Position numbers and translations under genes: made by a program
Source of the DNA: Natrinema sp. DC36
GTDB lineage: Archaea; Halobacteriota; Halobacteria; Halobacteriales; Natrialbaceae
Assembly (NCBI RefSeq): GCF_020405225.1
Contig: NZ_CP084472.1
Span: forward strand, 1 to 64,000
Direction: 5' to 3'
Length of the DNA: 64,000 bases
Part shown: positions 44,833 through 53,673 of the stretch, piece by piece
Layout: each line of letters begins with the position of its first letter
Position numbering within the stretch: position 1 is the stretch's first letter
The notes under the pieces: generated by a model
The model's input: only the letters and a program-made list of their open reading frames with translations
Told to the model about the DNA's origin: nothing
Databases searched by the model: none

Positions 44833-47459
44833 AGCTCGTCGTACAGTTCGTCGATGTCGTCGTAGTCGATGCGGCCGTTCTCGTTGAAGTCGTAGGCGTC
44901 GGCGTTGAGCGTCACCGAGTCGTCCTCGATGTGATCGAACAGCAAGACGACGTCGTCGTAGTCGAGTCGACCGTTGCCGTTGGTGTCCTCGAATCGACCG
45001 TCGCCGTCCGGATCGGTCGGTGCCCTGCCGGAACCGCCCGGCCCGCCACCGATCGGCGGTGGGCCGGTAACCACGACGCCGGGACGGCGCTGGGGTTCGA
45101 TAGCGGCCCCGTCGTCGTCGTCCAGCGCCTGCACGTCGACCGTGATATCCGTCGTTCCGGTCCCGACACCCTCGAGTTCGACGCTCGCCAGCGTCACGTT
45201 CATCGCGCCGGGCTCGATCTCCTCGTCGAGATCGGCGAACTTGAACGCGACCGTCGACCCGTCATCGCTGATCGTTGGGCCGGCGGTGAGTTCGAGCGCG
45301 TCGTGGTACGTTGCACCCGTGATTTCGGCGACGTCGGTGTGCTCGAGGCAGACGGTGACGCGACCGCCGGCGAGGCCGTCCGGAACCGACGAGAGCGTCA
45401 GATCGACTTCTCCCGTCACCCCCTGACCGACGGCGACGGAGTCGACGTGCAGCGACGTCGGCGGCTCGTAGACCCACATCGCGTCGTTGGGATACGAGCG
45501 GCCGAAGCTTCCCTTATCCTCACAGAGGAGGACGCGGCCGTCGTCCATCACCATGACGTTGTCGACGTTGATGAGCGAGACGTCTTTCAGGGATTCGGGG
45601 TCGCTCCCGTTCGGACCGACGACGACGGGCTCGAGCCGGGAGACGTCGTACCCGTCCTCGAGTTCGGCGCGATAGAGGACGCCGCTTTCGACCTCGTCGA
45701 ATCGGAGCTCGCCTTGATCGTCGGTCATGTAGCCGCCGAGCGAGGAGATGCCGAAGTAGATGAAGTCGCCGGGCTCGGCCTCGTCGTGGGAGTCGATCCC
45801 TTCGGCCTTGTTGAACTCGATGCTCGCGCCGATCTCCTTGGCGGCCGCTCGGGTCTCGAGGAAAGGGACGCGGCGAAGGTCATCGTCGACGCCGTCGGGG
45901 CCGTGTGCCTCGTACTGAGCTGCCCACTCGACGATCTCCTCGTCGGTGATGTAGTCCCGGTTGCCGTTGATCGCGACTTCCTCATCGGCTTCCGCGAGCG
46001 CGGTCTCGAGATCGGCTTCCCAGTCGGTTTCGGCGTGGGTCTCGAGGTAATCGACCTGCGTGATATCGTCGTAGTCGGCGATCCAGGACTCGACCTCGGC
46101 GTTGCTCGCGGTACCGAGTTCGAGCCACTCGACCTCGAGATCCGTCTCGGCGACCGGCCCCTCGCCGATCTCGCTCGCTTGCAGGGCGTACAGCGTCCCG
46201 CGAACGTCCATTCGACTGTCGTACTCGGGAATCGGCTCGTCGGCGACGAATTTGTAGATCCCCTTCGCGCCGCCGTCGGAGGCGAGGTAGACGGTTCGCT
46301 CGTCGGGCAGGACCTCGGGACACTCCCAGGCGGCCCGACCGAAGACGTGGTGTTTGACCGGCGTCGGCTCTTCGGCGGTCGGGTCGGCGATCTCGACGAT
46401 CTTGCCGTAGCGATAGCGGTTGGGGAACTCGTCGTCGATGGGCGTTCGCGTGTTGCCCGCTTCAGTCCGGTCGACGGGCTCGGCACCGAGATAGTAGGCG
46501 AGCTTCTCGACGCCGCTGTTCGCCCAGAGCCCCATCGGCGACCAGGCGTCGTCGGCGAAGATGTCCTCGAGGGAGTTCCCGACCTCGGTGATGTTGGGAC
46601 GGTTGTAGAACTCGCTGCCCCCGCGCAGGCCGACGCCGCTGCCCTGTTCGACGATGTCGCTTACCGTCGCGAGCCCGTTGACGCGCGGATGACCGTAGTC
46701 TTCCTCAGCGGAGAGGGGCGTCTCCCACGGACTCAGATCGCCGTAGCAGTTGATCTTCGTGCCGCCGATGTCGCGGAACGCCGCCTGGTTCTCGATCTCG
46801 GCCGCGTTCTCGAGATCGGCGTCCCAGCTGCCGTTCGTCCGGCTAATCGGTGTCCGCGTGATGGCTCCGGGTGTGGTCTCGTTGTTCGTGAAGAGGTAGC
46901 CCTCGGTGCCGTCCTCGGTCGTCGAGACGAAGAAGTTCATGTCGGGGTTGTGGCCGACGCCCTCGTAGCTTTCGCCGACGACGTCGGCGATATCGGTCCC
47001 GTCGGGCGTCTCGGGATGGCCCCACCTCTCGGTGCCGCCGTTGATCGGGTCTCCCTCCTGGACGAGGTATGCGTACTCGCCACCCGCCGAGAGCACCCGC
47101 CCCTGTTCGCTCTCGGTGCGCGGCGGCTCGAGTTCGGCGAAGTCGTCGTTACTCCCGTTGAAAGTGAACTGGAACCCCTCGAAGACGCCGATCCCGGCCT
47201 GGTCGAACGGTTCCGGGTTGTCCCGACTCGGATGCTGGACGCTGTAGAGGAGTTCGCCCGTCTCGAAGACGAACGGGCCCGTGACCTCCGCGCCTCGAGC
47301 CGTCGTCGAGAACCGCTTGATGCTCCCCTCGATGTACGGTGCGTCCAGCGTCTCGTGCTCGTCTCTCCCGTCCTGTGCGCCGGCGACGCCGACCGCTCCG
47401 GTGCTGATGGCTGCCGCGACTGACGATGCCATCAAGTTCCGCCTGGTAAATTCGACCAT
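44829..47459 (-). CDS. Tat-exported PhoX-like protein with cohesin and dockerin
   Basis: 876 aa. Twin-arginine signal TRRNLMASSVAAA at residues 5-17. DUF839/PhoX-like propeller at about 40-660 (GGEYAYLVQEGDPINGGTERWG; TVYLASDGGAKGIYKFVADE; RVLLCEDKGSFGRSYPNDAM). Cohesin-like domain at about 670-795 (VTGEVDLTLSSVPDGLAGGR; EPGAMNVTLASVELEG). Dockerin-type C-terminus at about 825-876 with two calcium loops, DTNGNGRLDYDD and DFNENGRIDYDD. PhoX enzymes are Ca/Fe phosphatases; catalytic residues were not verified here, so activity is inferred from family. It is coupled to the downstream cohesin protein, which its dockerin could bind. Confidence 0.85.
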   Translation of the reverse strand: MVEFTRRNLMASSVAAAISTGAVGVAGAQDGRDEHETLDAPYIEGSIKRFSTTARGAEVTGPFVFETGELLYSVQHPSRDNPEPFDQAGIGVFEGFQFTFNGSNDDFAELEPPRTESEQGRVLSAGGEYAYLVQEGDPINGGTERWGHPETPDGTDIADVVGESYEGVGHNPDMNFFVSTTEDGTEGYLFTNNETTPGAITRTPISRTNGSWDADLENAAEIENQAAFRDIGGTKINCYGDLSPWETPLSAEEDYGHPRVNGLATVSDIVEQGSGVGLRGGSEFYNRPNITEVGNSLEDIFADDAWSPMGLWANSGVEKLAYYLGAEPVDRTEAGNTRTPIDDEFPNRYRYGKIVEIADPTAEEPTPVKHHVFGRAAWECPEVLPDERTVYLASDGGAKGIYKFVADEPIPEYDSRMDVRGTLYALQASEIGEGPVAETDLEVEWLELGTASNAEVESWIADYDDITQVDYLETHAETDWEADLETALAEADEEVAINGNRDYITDEEIVEWAAQYEAHGPDGVDDDLRRVPFLETRAAAKEIGASIEFNKAEGIDSHDEAEPGDFIYFGISSLGGYMTDDQGELRFDEVESGVLYRAELEDGYDVSRLEPVVVGPNGSDPESLKDVSLINVDNVMVMDDGRVLLCEDKGSFGRSYPNDAMWVYEPPTSLHVDSVAVGQGVTGEVDLTLSSVPDGLAGGRVTVCLEHTDVAEITGATYHDALELTAGPTISDDGSTVAFKFADLDEEIEPGAMNVTLASVELEGVGTGTTDITVDVQALDDDDGAAIEPQRRPGVVVTGPPPIGGGPGGSGRAPTDPDGDGRFEDTNGNGRLDYDDVVLLFDHIEDDSVTLNADAYDFNENGRIDYDDIDELYDEL

Positions 47460-47752
47460 GCAAGCGGAGCAACCCCCGATTAATTAATGAGATTTTATAA
47501 TAGATGCACGTAGGACGGTATAGAATCTACTAGTCTACTGCTGATACTATAGTCGATCGAGCGCTCTAACGACTATTGGTCGATATATAGGCAAACGGTG
47601 AGCAGTGTTCCGGTGAGCAGTGTTCAGACGATGATTCCGGACGTCGTCCAAACCGATGGTAGTTGCTCCAATAACCGATCGGTGAATCAATCGAATCGAG
47701 TGTAACGGTGGTGCGGAAAAGGAGTCGTTCGTGACTGCGGACCGTCGCGGGC
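47460..47752. other. Intergenic region with PhoX promoter and a 15-bp duplication
   Basis: 293 bases, AT-rich near the PhoX start. Box A at 47491-47500 (minus strand TTATAAAATC) gives a short leader. CGGTGAGCAGTGTTC is perfectly duplicated in tandem at 47596-47625. No gene seen. Confidence 0.55.
47491..47500 (-). promoter_or_regulatory. Box A of the PhoX-like gene
   Basis: TTATAAAATC on the minus strand, about 36 bases before ATG 47459; the strongest TATA-like element in the window. Confidence 0.6.
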
Positions 47753-48175
47753 CTACTCGAGGCCTCGTTCGGCCGCTTCGGATCGGATCTCGGCAGCACG
47801 CTCGCGGACCCACGAGAGGTAGCGCTCGATCTCGGTCGGCGTGGCACCGTAAAACGAGGCGACCCAGTTGACATCCGACCAGGGACACGTGACGAGGTAC
47901 GCGGCGAGGGTGTCCTTGCCGGCCTGGACGACCTCCGGCGGGACGCCGCGCTCACCGGTTCCCTCCTCGACGAAGCCGTTGACGTCGAAGTAGACGTCGG
48001 CGTAGAGGCGGGCCGTCTCGAGGTCGTCGAACGCGATCTCGGTGTGATCGGGCGCGTCGAACCGGTAGCGCAGGTCATCGCCGTCGGCGGTGCCGGTTTC
48101 GACGATACGAACGCCCAGAATGTACTCCTCGACGATAGTGTCGTCGGGTACGGGGACGGTGTCGGGTGTAGCCAT
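47753..48175 (-). CDS. Conserved hypothetical haloarchaeal protein
   Basis: 140 aa from ATG 48175. Acidic, soluble: YILGVRIVETGTADGDDLRY, ETARLYADVYFDVNGFVEEG and SWVRERAAEIRSEAAERG. No motif recognised. It precedes gpmI on the map but is separated from it by 305 bases. Confidence 0.75.
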   Translation of the reverse strand: MATPDTVPVPDDTIVEEYILGVRIVETGTADGDDLRYRFDAPDHTEIAFDDLETARLYADVYFDVNGFVEEGTGERGVPPEVVQAGKDTLAAYLVTCPWSDVNWVASFYGATPTEIERYLSWVRERAAEIRSEAAERGLE

Positions 48176-48480
48176 GTGAGGATTCCTTGCTCTCACTCGC
48201 TCCCGTAACGGTATTGAACGTTGATATGAGCACTACTGTGTGCTCGTGAGCGTTTCATACCGGTACTGTTTCGATCGGACCGTCGTTGACGAGCGCCAGC
48301 ACGGAGTACAGTCGAATTCGACCAAGCACACCGTGTTCGGGGGAAACGAGTTGCATCCGCCGACGGACGGCTGAGGGCTCAACCGACTCCCACGGTCGAA
48401 TCACTCACAACTGAACGCTGAAGTTGCTCACTCTCACGTCAAACCGGATCGCAAAAAACTGAATCGTCGCAGCCCCGCGA
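48176..48480. other. Intergenic, little seen
   Basis: 305 bases. Only a small inverted repeat GAGCAC...GTGCTC at 48228-48245 stands out, in the region upstream of the 140-aa gene. Confidence 0.4.
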
Positions 48481-50112
48481 TTACTCGAGCAGCGACTGGC
48501 CGGTCATCTCGGGGGGCTGGGCGAGGTCGATAACCTCGAGCATCGTCGGCGCGATGTCGGCGAGGGTGCCGTCCTCGCGGATCGTCCGCCCCCCTGCAGT
48601 GCCGTCGGGTGCGACGTAAACGAGCGGAACGAGGTTGTACGTGTGTGCAGTGTGAGGATCTTCCTCGGTTCCCATGTCGTCGGCGTTCCCGTGATCGGCG
48701 GTGACGAGGACGTGTGCGCCGGCGGCCTCGAGCGTCTCCACCAGGCGACCCAGCTGTTCGTCGACGGCTTCGACGGCCGCGATCGCGGCCTCGTAGTCCC
48801 CAGTGTGGCCGACCATGTCGGGATTGGCGTAGTTGAGCACGAGGACGTCCGGGTCGTCGCTCTGCTCGCGGGTCGTCCCTCCCCGCTCGCTTTCTCGAGG
48901 CGCTCGCTCCGATCGCGCCTCGCCCTCGATCGTCTCGATCGCCGTGTCCGTCACTTCCGGCGCGCTCATCTCCGGCTGCAGGTCGTAGGTCGGCACGTCG
49001 GGACTCTCGACGATCTTCCGGATTTCGCCGTCGAACTCGACCTCGCGGCCGCCGTTGAGGAAGTAGGTGACGTGGGCGTACTTCTCGGATTCGGCGATCC
49101 GGAGCTGGGTTCGGCCCGCGTCGGCCAGCACTTCGCCCAGCACCTGTTCGGGCTGGTTCGGCGGGTAGGCTACGGGAAGGTCGAACGTCTCGTCGTACTG
49201 GGTCAGCATGACGACTTCCGCGTCCGGCGGTTTCGTCTCGACCTCTTCGGCCCAGTCTTCGGGCCGAATGTCCGCCAGCATCCGAGTCAATTGTCGCGCC
49301 CGATCGGAGCGGAAGTTGAACCAGACGACCGCATCGCCGTCCTCGAGCGCCGGCCCGCCCTGCTCACGGCTTCGCCGTTCGCTCTCCGAGGCGCGTAGCG
49401 CCTCGCTCTCTATCACGGTGGGTTCGACGAACTCGTCGGTCTCGCCGCGGTCGTACGATTCCTCGACGGCGTCGACGGCCGATTCGGCGGTCCACTCGGC
49501 CTCGTGAGACACGATGGCGTCGTAGGCTCGCTTCGTCCGCTCCCAGTTCTGGTCGCGGTCCATCGCGTAGTAGCGGCCGGAGACCGTCGCCACGTCGCCC
49601 GTGCCGTGGTCCGAAACGACGTCCTCGAGCGTCTCGAGATACTCGCGACCGCCGGTCGGCGAGGTGTCCCGCCCGTCGGTGATGGCGTGGGTGACGGCCT
49701 CGACGTCGCGGTCGGCCGCCAGTTCGATCAGCGCGTGGAGGTGCTCGTGGTCGGAGTGGACCCCGCCGTCGCTGACGAGTCCGACGAAGTGGACGCGCCC
49801 GTCGTTCTCGCGAGCCTGGTCAAAGGCGCTGTTGATCGCGTCGTTCTCCCGAAAGGAGCCGTCCGCGATCGAGTCCGAAATCCGGGTGTACTCCTGATAG
49901 ACGACGCGCCCCGCGCCGATGTTGAGGTGCCCGACTTCGCTGTTGCCCATCTGGCCGTCCGGCAGACCGACGCGTCGGCCCGCGACCTCGAGCCGCCCGT
50001 ACGCGCCCGATTTCGACAGTCGATCGAAGACCGGCGTCTCGGCCGCGGCGACCGCGTCTCTGCCGCCGGTACCGAGCCCCCAGCCGTCGAGGACGATCAG
50101 CGCAGCTTCCAT
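48481..50112 (-). CDS. gpmI: Phosphoglycerate mutase, cofactor-independent
   Basis: 543 aa. Converts 3- to 2-phosphoglycerate with two Mn. N-terminal LIVLDGWGLG, catalytic Ser in GQMGNSEVGHLNIG at about 53-66, VWFNFRSDRARQLTRML and the HGNADDM metal site. Two insertions stand out: about residues 232-250 (IESEALRASESERRSREQ) and about 396-416 (GEARSERAPRESERGGTTRE), both encoded by palindromic GC DNA like the intergenic arrays. Core motifs are intact, so it is likely functional. Confidence 0.92.
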   Translation of the reverse strand: MEAALIVLDGWGLGTGGRDAVAAAETPVFDRLSKSGAYGRLEVAGRRVGLPDGQMGNSEVGHLNIGAGRVVYQEYTRISDSIADGSFRENDAINSAFDQARENDGRVHFVGLVSDGGVHSDHEHLHALIELAADRDVEAVTHAITDGRDTSPTGGREYLETLEDVVSDHGTGDVATVSGRYYAMDRDQNWERTKRAYDAIVSHEAEWTAESAVDAVEESYDRGETDEFVEPTVIESEALRASESERRSREQGGPALEDGDAVVWFNFRSDRARQLTRMLADIRPEDWAEEVETKPPDAEVVMLTQYDETFDLPVAYPPNQPEQVLGEVLADAGRTQLRIAESEKYAHVTYFLNGGREVEFDGEIRKIVESPDVPTYDLQPEMSAPEVTDTAIETIEGEARSERAPRESERGGTTREQSDDPDVLVLNYANPDMVGHTGDYEAAIAAVEAVDEQLGRLVETLEAAGAHVLVTADHGNADDMGTEEDPHTAHTYNLVPLVYVAPDGTAGGRTIREDGTLADIAPTMLEVIDLAQPPEMTGQSLLE

Positions 50113-50193
50113 GTCTGTTCGGATTCCGGCGCGGCCTAACTAGCTGTCGTTGTCAGCCGAGATGGGGGTCATACGGACTCCTGTAAGCCATTG

Positions 50194-50229
50194 CCGGCGC
50201 AACCCCTGAGCGGTCGGGGGTTGCGCCGG
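50194..50229. terminator. Perfect hairpin between the HTTM gene and gpmI
   Basis: A 13-bp stem (CCGGCGCAACCCC / GGGGTTGCGCCGG) with a 10-base loop, 22 bases past the HTTM stop on the minus strand. It likely ends the HTTM transcript or insulates gpmI. No U-tract follows on the minus strand, so classical termination is not shown. Confidence 0.5.
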
Positions 50230-50251
50230 TAAATCGTTCCAGTAATCCGTC

Positions 50252-51811
50252 TCAGTCGCGCTGGATGAACTCGCCCGAACAGTCGTACTCGAGCAGTTCG
50301 TACTTGGCAATGTCCGGGTCTTCGGACGGGCCGGCCCGATCGGTCAGTCCGTAGACGGTGAGCCGATCGACGCCGGTCTCGTGGGTGGCGTTCCAGCGCC
50401 CGCACAGGTGGTTGGCGAAGTACGAGCGGTGGTTCTCGTTGTCGGTGTAGCGCATCGTCGCGATATACTTGCGCCACCGCGAGGTCTCGTAGGTCTCGTC
50501 GACCGACGGCGGTCTGTCCCAGTCGACAGCGGACCCGTGGAGGACGTCGGTTTCCGTCCCGTCCTCGAGTTCGCCCGGCACGACGAGCCACCGGGCGTTG
50601 GAAATCGGGTTGGGGGCGAACATCCGCCAGCTCTGCTCGGCGTGGGTCGTCTCGAGGACCTGTTCGGCGGGGTCCGGGACCTCGGTGTAGTCGACCGCCT
50701 GTGCGTTGGCGAGGACGACGAGGACGAGGAAGAGCCACGGCACGACCGTCGAGAACAGGACCCGACCGCGAGACGTGATCGCCGCGGGTGAGGGCGAGGG
50801 CACGGCCTGCCGAACCGACGGGAGCAGTGGGAGCGAGAACTGCGGGAAATCTCGCTGGAGCCGGATCAGGCCGCCGTGGAGTCGGGGTGCGATCCCAACT
50901 CGAGTCGCGAGCGCGGTCAGGTCGTCCCAGACGGCGGACGGATAGAACAGGAGGAGCCCGGCGACGGAGATCAGTGGGAAGAGGCCGACCTGGATCGTGA
51001 CGAACATGCCCAGGTGCATGCTGACGAAGAGCGACGCGAACACCGCCCGCCGGTAGCCGACCAGTACGATGAGCAAGGGTGAGAGCAGGATGAGCACCAT
51101 CCAGAGGTGGGTGAACGCGCGCAACAGCGGCACCTGATCCGCGATGGCGTTGCCGAGCAAGATCGTGAACTGATCGGCCTGAAAGATTTCGACGACCGCG
51201 TTCCCCGACATCCACGCGTCGCTTCTGCTCTTGTGGATGGCGTTGGTCGCGTACATGAGCAACACCTGCGTGAGGACGGCCATCGTTCCGACGGAAGATA
51301 CCGTCGCCCGATTCCGCTCGATCCGGCGGGCGTCGATCGACCACCGTTCTCCGAGCGGGAGGAAAATTCCCCAGAGGAGGAGCATTCGCAACATGATGTC
51401 GCCGCCGTTGAGGATCATCGGATTCCGGACGTGCAGCGAGATCAACAGGAGCCACGAGACGATCGTCGCGAGCCTGGTCCGATAGCCGACGAGCATCGCG
51501 AGCGCGAACGCGCCCGCGACGAAAAATAGGAGAACCTGTGCCCACGCCTCACCGGAGATCGCGTGGAGGGAGTAGACCGACGAGTAATCGGAGAACAGCG
51601 CCTCTCGAGGAAGGACGCCGTCGTCGGTATAGAACGCCGTGAGGTTCCGCGAGCGCAACAATAAATCGACGATCAGCAGCGTTCCGACCGCGATACGGAA
51701 CGCGGCCAGCGCTCGGAGATCGATCTCGAACCGCCGCTCGATCGCTCCCGCGGCTCGATCCAGCGTAGTCGTCACCCGGTCCCGCGCGTTCGCAGAGGAG
51801 GCCTGAGACAT
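50252..51811 (-). CDS. HTTM-domain (gamma-carboxylase-like) membrane protein
   Basis: 519 aa. Horizontally transferred transmembrane (HTTM) domain, related to vitamin-K gamma-glutamyl carboxylase: LRALAAFRIAVGTLLIVDLL, NPMILNGGDIMLRMLLLWGIF and about ten helices to residue about 390. The C-terminal 130 residues are extracellular or soluble (WRMFAPNPISNARWLV; DENYF-like YFANHLCGRW). Catalytic Lys of VKGC cannot be mapped with confidence. Role in haloarchaea unknown. Confidence 0.85.
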   Translation of the reverse strand: MSQASSANARDRVTTTLDRAAGAIERRFEIDLRALAAFRIAVGTLLIVDLLLRSRNLTAFYTDDGVLPREALFSDYSSVYSLHAISGEAWAQVLLFFVAGAFALAMLVGYRTRLATIVSWLLLISLHVRNPMILNGGDIMLRMLLLWGIFLPLGERWSIDARRIERNRATVSSVGTMAVLTQVLLMYATNAIHKSRSDAWMSGNAVVEIFQADQFTILLGNAIADQVPLLRAFTHLWMVLILLSPLLIVLVGYRRAVFASLFVSMHLGMFVTIQVGLFPLISVAGLLLFYPSAVWDDLTALATRVGIAPRLHGGLIRLQRDFPQFSLPLLPSVRQAVPSPSPAAITSRGRVLFSTVVPWLFLVLVVLANAQAVDYTEVPDPAEQVLETTHAEQSWRMFAPNPISNARWLVVPGELEDGTETDVLHGSAVDWDRPPSVDETYETSRWRKYIATMRYTDNENHRSYFANHLCGRWNATHETGVDRLTVYGLTDRAGPSEDPDIAKYELLEYDCSGEFIQRD

Positions 51812-51949
51812 CGTCTACTCCTGACCGTTCGCTCTCGGGTCTCGTATCGACCGGCATAAGTTTGTTGTTAACTGAAACGTCGATTCTCGTCGCCGTCACG
51901 CTCGCCGCTGTCGGTCGAAGACCGAAAATAGTCCGGCCGCCGTGCTCCG

Positions 51950-52228
51950 TCACTGCGACGACCGGGTCGCGTCCTCGTCGTGTTCGAACGTCGCACCGCA
52001 GTCGCCACAGGTCGTTCCGTTTCCGGGCTTTACTCGCTGTGCGAACACGCCACCGCACTCGTCACAGATCATGAACAGGCGGTGTTCCGGCGCGACGCCG
52101 GCTTCGAAGTCGGCGCGGATCCAGGCGTCGCGATTCCCCTCCTCGTAAAGAGTGACGCCGGAACTGTCCTGTCGCCAGTTGGTCGCGCGATCGTCGCAGG
52201 TGACGGCTGCCGGTTCTCGCTCGGACAT
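51950..52228 (-). CDS. DUF7129-like zinc-binding protein
   Basis: 92 aa from ATG 52228. Zn ribbon CDECGGVF ... CGDCGATF at about 60-80. The N-terminal part (WRQDSSGVTLYEEGNRDAWI) is as in the haloarchaeal family I recall as DUF7129. Divergent from nurA. Confidence 0.8.
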   Translation of the reverse strand: MSEREPAAVTCDDRATNWRQDSSGVTLYEEGNRDAWIRADFEAGVAPEHRLFMICDECGGVFAQRVKPGNGTTCGDCGATFEHDEDATRSSQ

Positions 52229-52354
52229 CGAGATAGTTCCGGACTCGACGCGCCCATACATACGTTTTCTGATAGTAATTTACTCGGCCTCGAGTTCCCG
52301 TTCGCTCGAGTGGCGACCACTGGCTTTTTGCAGGTCGGGTGGGAGCCACCTGTC

Positions 52355-53632
52355 ATGACGCTCGATCCGGTCCACTTCGACGGCATCGCGCGGCTCGCAG
52401 GGCGGATCGATCACGGGACCGACGAGCGCGACCGCCGCGCATTCGCCGAGACGGTCTGGGCCGAGTTCCTCGACCCGCTAGTTTACGACGGACGGACGGT
52501 CCTGGAGCCGGTCGACGAGCGGGCGCGACGGCTGGTCGACTGCGAGGCGGTCGCGTTGCGCGATCGCGAGTTCCCGACCGAACACGGCCTCGACGCCGGA
52601 ACGATCAACCCGACGACGTTCAAAAACGGGCTCGTCATCGACATCGCACAGGCGGCGATGAGCGCGACCCCGAGCGATCTCGACCGCCACCGGTCGCGGA
52701 CGACCGTGATGACGGTCCACTCCAACGACGAGACGATGACCGTCGACGAGACGTGGGGAACGTTCGACGAGGGGTACAGCCGGAGTCGCGCGGTCAAGAT
52801 CCCGCCGCTGCCCCGCTTCGCCGAGGGGGTCGTCCACGCGCTCGCGCTCTACCTCGCCGAGAGCACGCACGCTCGCGACCACGCCGACGCGGTCTCGGAC
52901 CTGCTCGTCCTCGACGGCCCGTTGTACCCGCGGGGCCTGCTGCGCTGGGCCGACCAGCATCCCGACCTCGCCGATTTCCTGCTCGACGATCCGCGACCGA
53001 CGACGGTCCTCGAGAACTACGTCCGGCTGGTCGAGGACTTCGTCGAACGCGACGTCCCGCTCGTCGGCTTCGTCAAGAACCCCGCGACGCGCGTCCTCAC
53101 GCGGACTCTGAAGTCGAAGCGCGATATCGATATCAGCGTCCCGTGGAGCGACGACTCGGCGCTCTTCACCCGCCTGCTCGAGCGCGGCGAGTACGTCGAC
53201 GACGTCGAGGGAGATCGCTGGGAGCGGGATACCTCGGCGCTCACCTACACGAACTGGTTCCGGTCTCGAGGCGGCGTCGATTTCCCCCTCTCGGCCGAGG
53301 GCGATGCGCTCGGCGTCGAGCGACGCCTCGAGCCCGAGGCCTACGAGGTCACCTTTTTCGTCCTCTACGATCCGCGCGACGACCTCTGCTATCGGATCGA
53401 GGCTCCCTACGCGTTCACGAAGGATCCGGAGACGCGCGAGCGGCTGACGATGCAACTGTTACAGAACGTTGCCGTCGCCCACGGGCCGCCGACGATCGTC
53501 GCGAAAGCCGACGAACTCGCCCGGATCAGCAACGCCGAGAAGGCGTCGCTCCGCGAGACGCTCGAGGATCGCTTCGACGCGGCGCAGGACCGGACCTACG
53601 ACGACCATCGGTGGGACGACCAGCCCTATTAA
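52355..53632 (+). CDS. nurA: NurA-domain nuclease
   Basis: 425 aa from ATG 52355. NurA is the 5'-3' nuclease that works with HerA, Mre11 and Rad50 on DNA ends. Motifs: NGLVIDIAQAAMSATPSD with conserved Asp, LLVLDGPLYPRGLLRW, and KRDIDISVPWSDDSALF. It is longer than Sulfolobus NurA, as in other haloarchaea. herA lies 4.3 kb downstream on the same strand instead of adjacent. Confidence 0.88.
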   Translation: MTLDPVHFDGIARLAGRIDHGTDERDRRAFAETVWAEFLDPLVYDGRTVLEPVDERARRLVDCEAVALRDREFPTEHGLDAGTINPTTFKNGLVIDIAQAAMSATPSDLDRHRSRTTVMTVHSNDETMTVDETWGTFDEGYSRSRAVKIPPLPRFAEGVVHALALYLAESTHARDHADAVSDLLVLDGPLYPRGLLRWADQHPDLADFLLDDPRPTTVLENYVRLVEDFVERDVPLVGFVKNPATRVLTRTLKSKRDIDISVPWSDDSALFTRLLERGEYVDDVEGDRWERDTSALTYTNWFRSRGGVDFPLSAEGDALGVERRLEPEAYEVTFFVLYDPRDDLCYRIEAPYAFTKDPETRERLTMQLLQNVAVAHGPPTIVAKADELARISNAEKASLRETLEDRFDAAQDRTYDDHRWDDQPY

Positions 53633-53673
53633 GGGGCACGTAACTGCGATCATCGAAAAATAACTCCGGGCCA

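Noticed and set aside
44787-47423. Very long open frame on the plus strand opposite the PhoX-like gene
   Set aside because: GC-rich codon bias leaves the complementary frame open; its protein lacks domains, whereas the minus strand has a Tat signal and clear modules.
50194-50229. tRNA-like stem
   Set aside because: Single hairpin only; no cloverleaf or CCA-like end.
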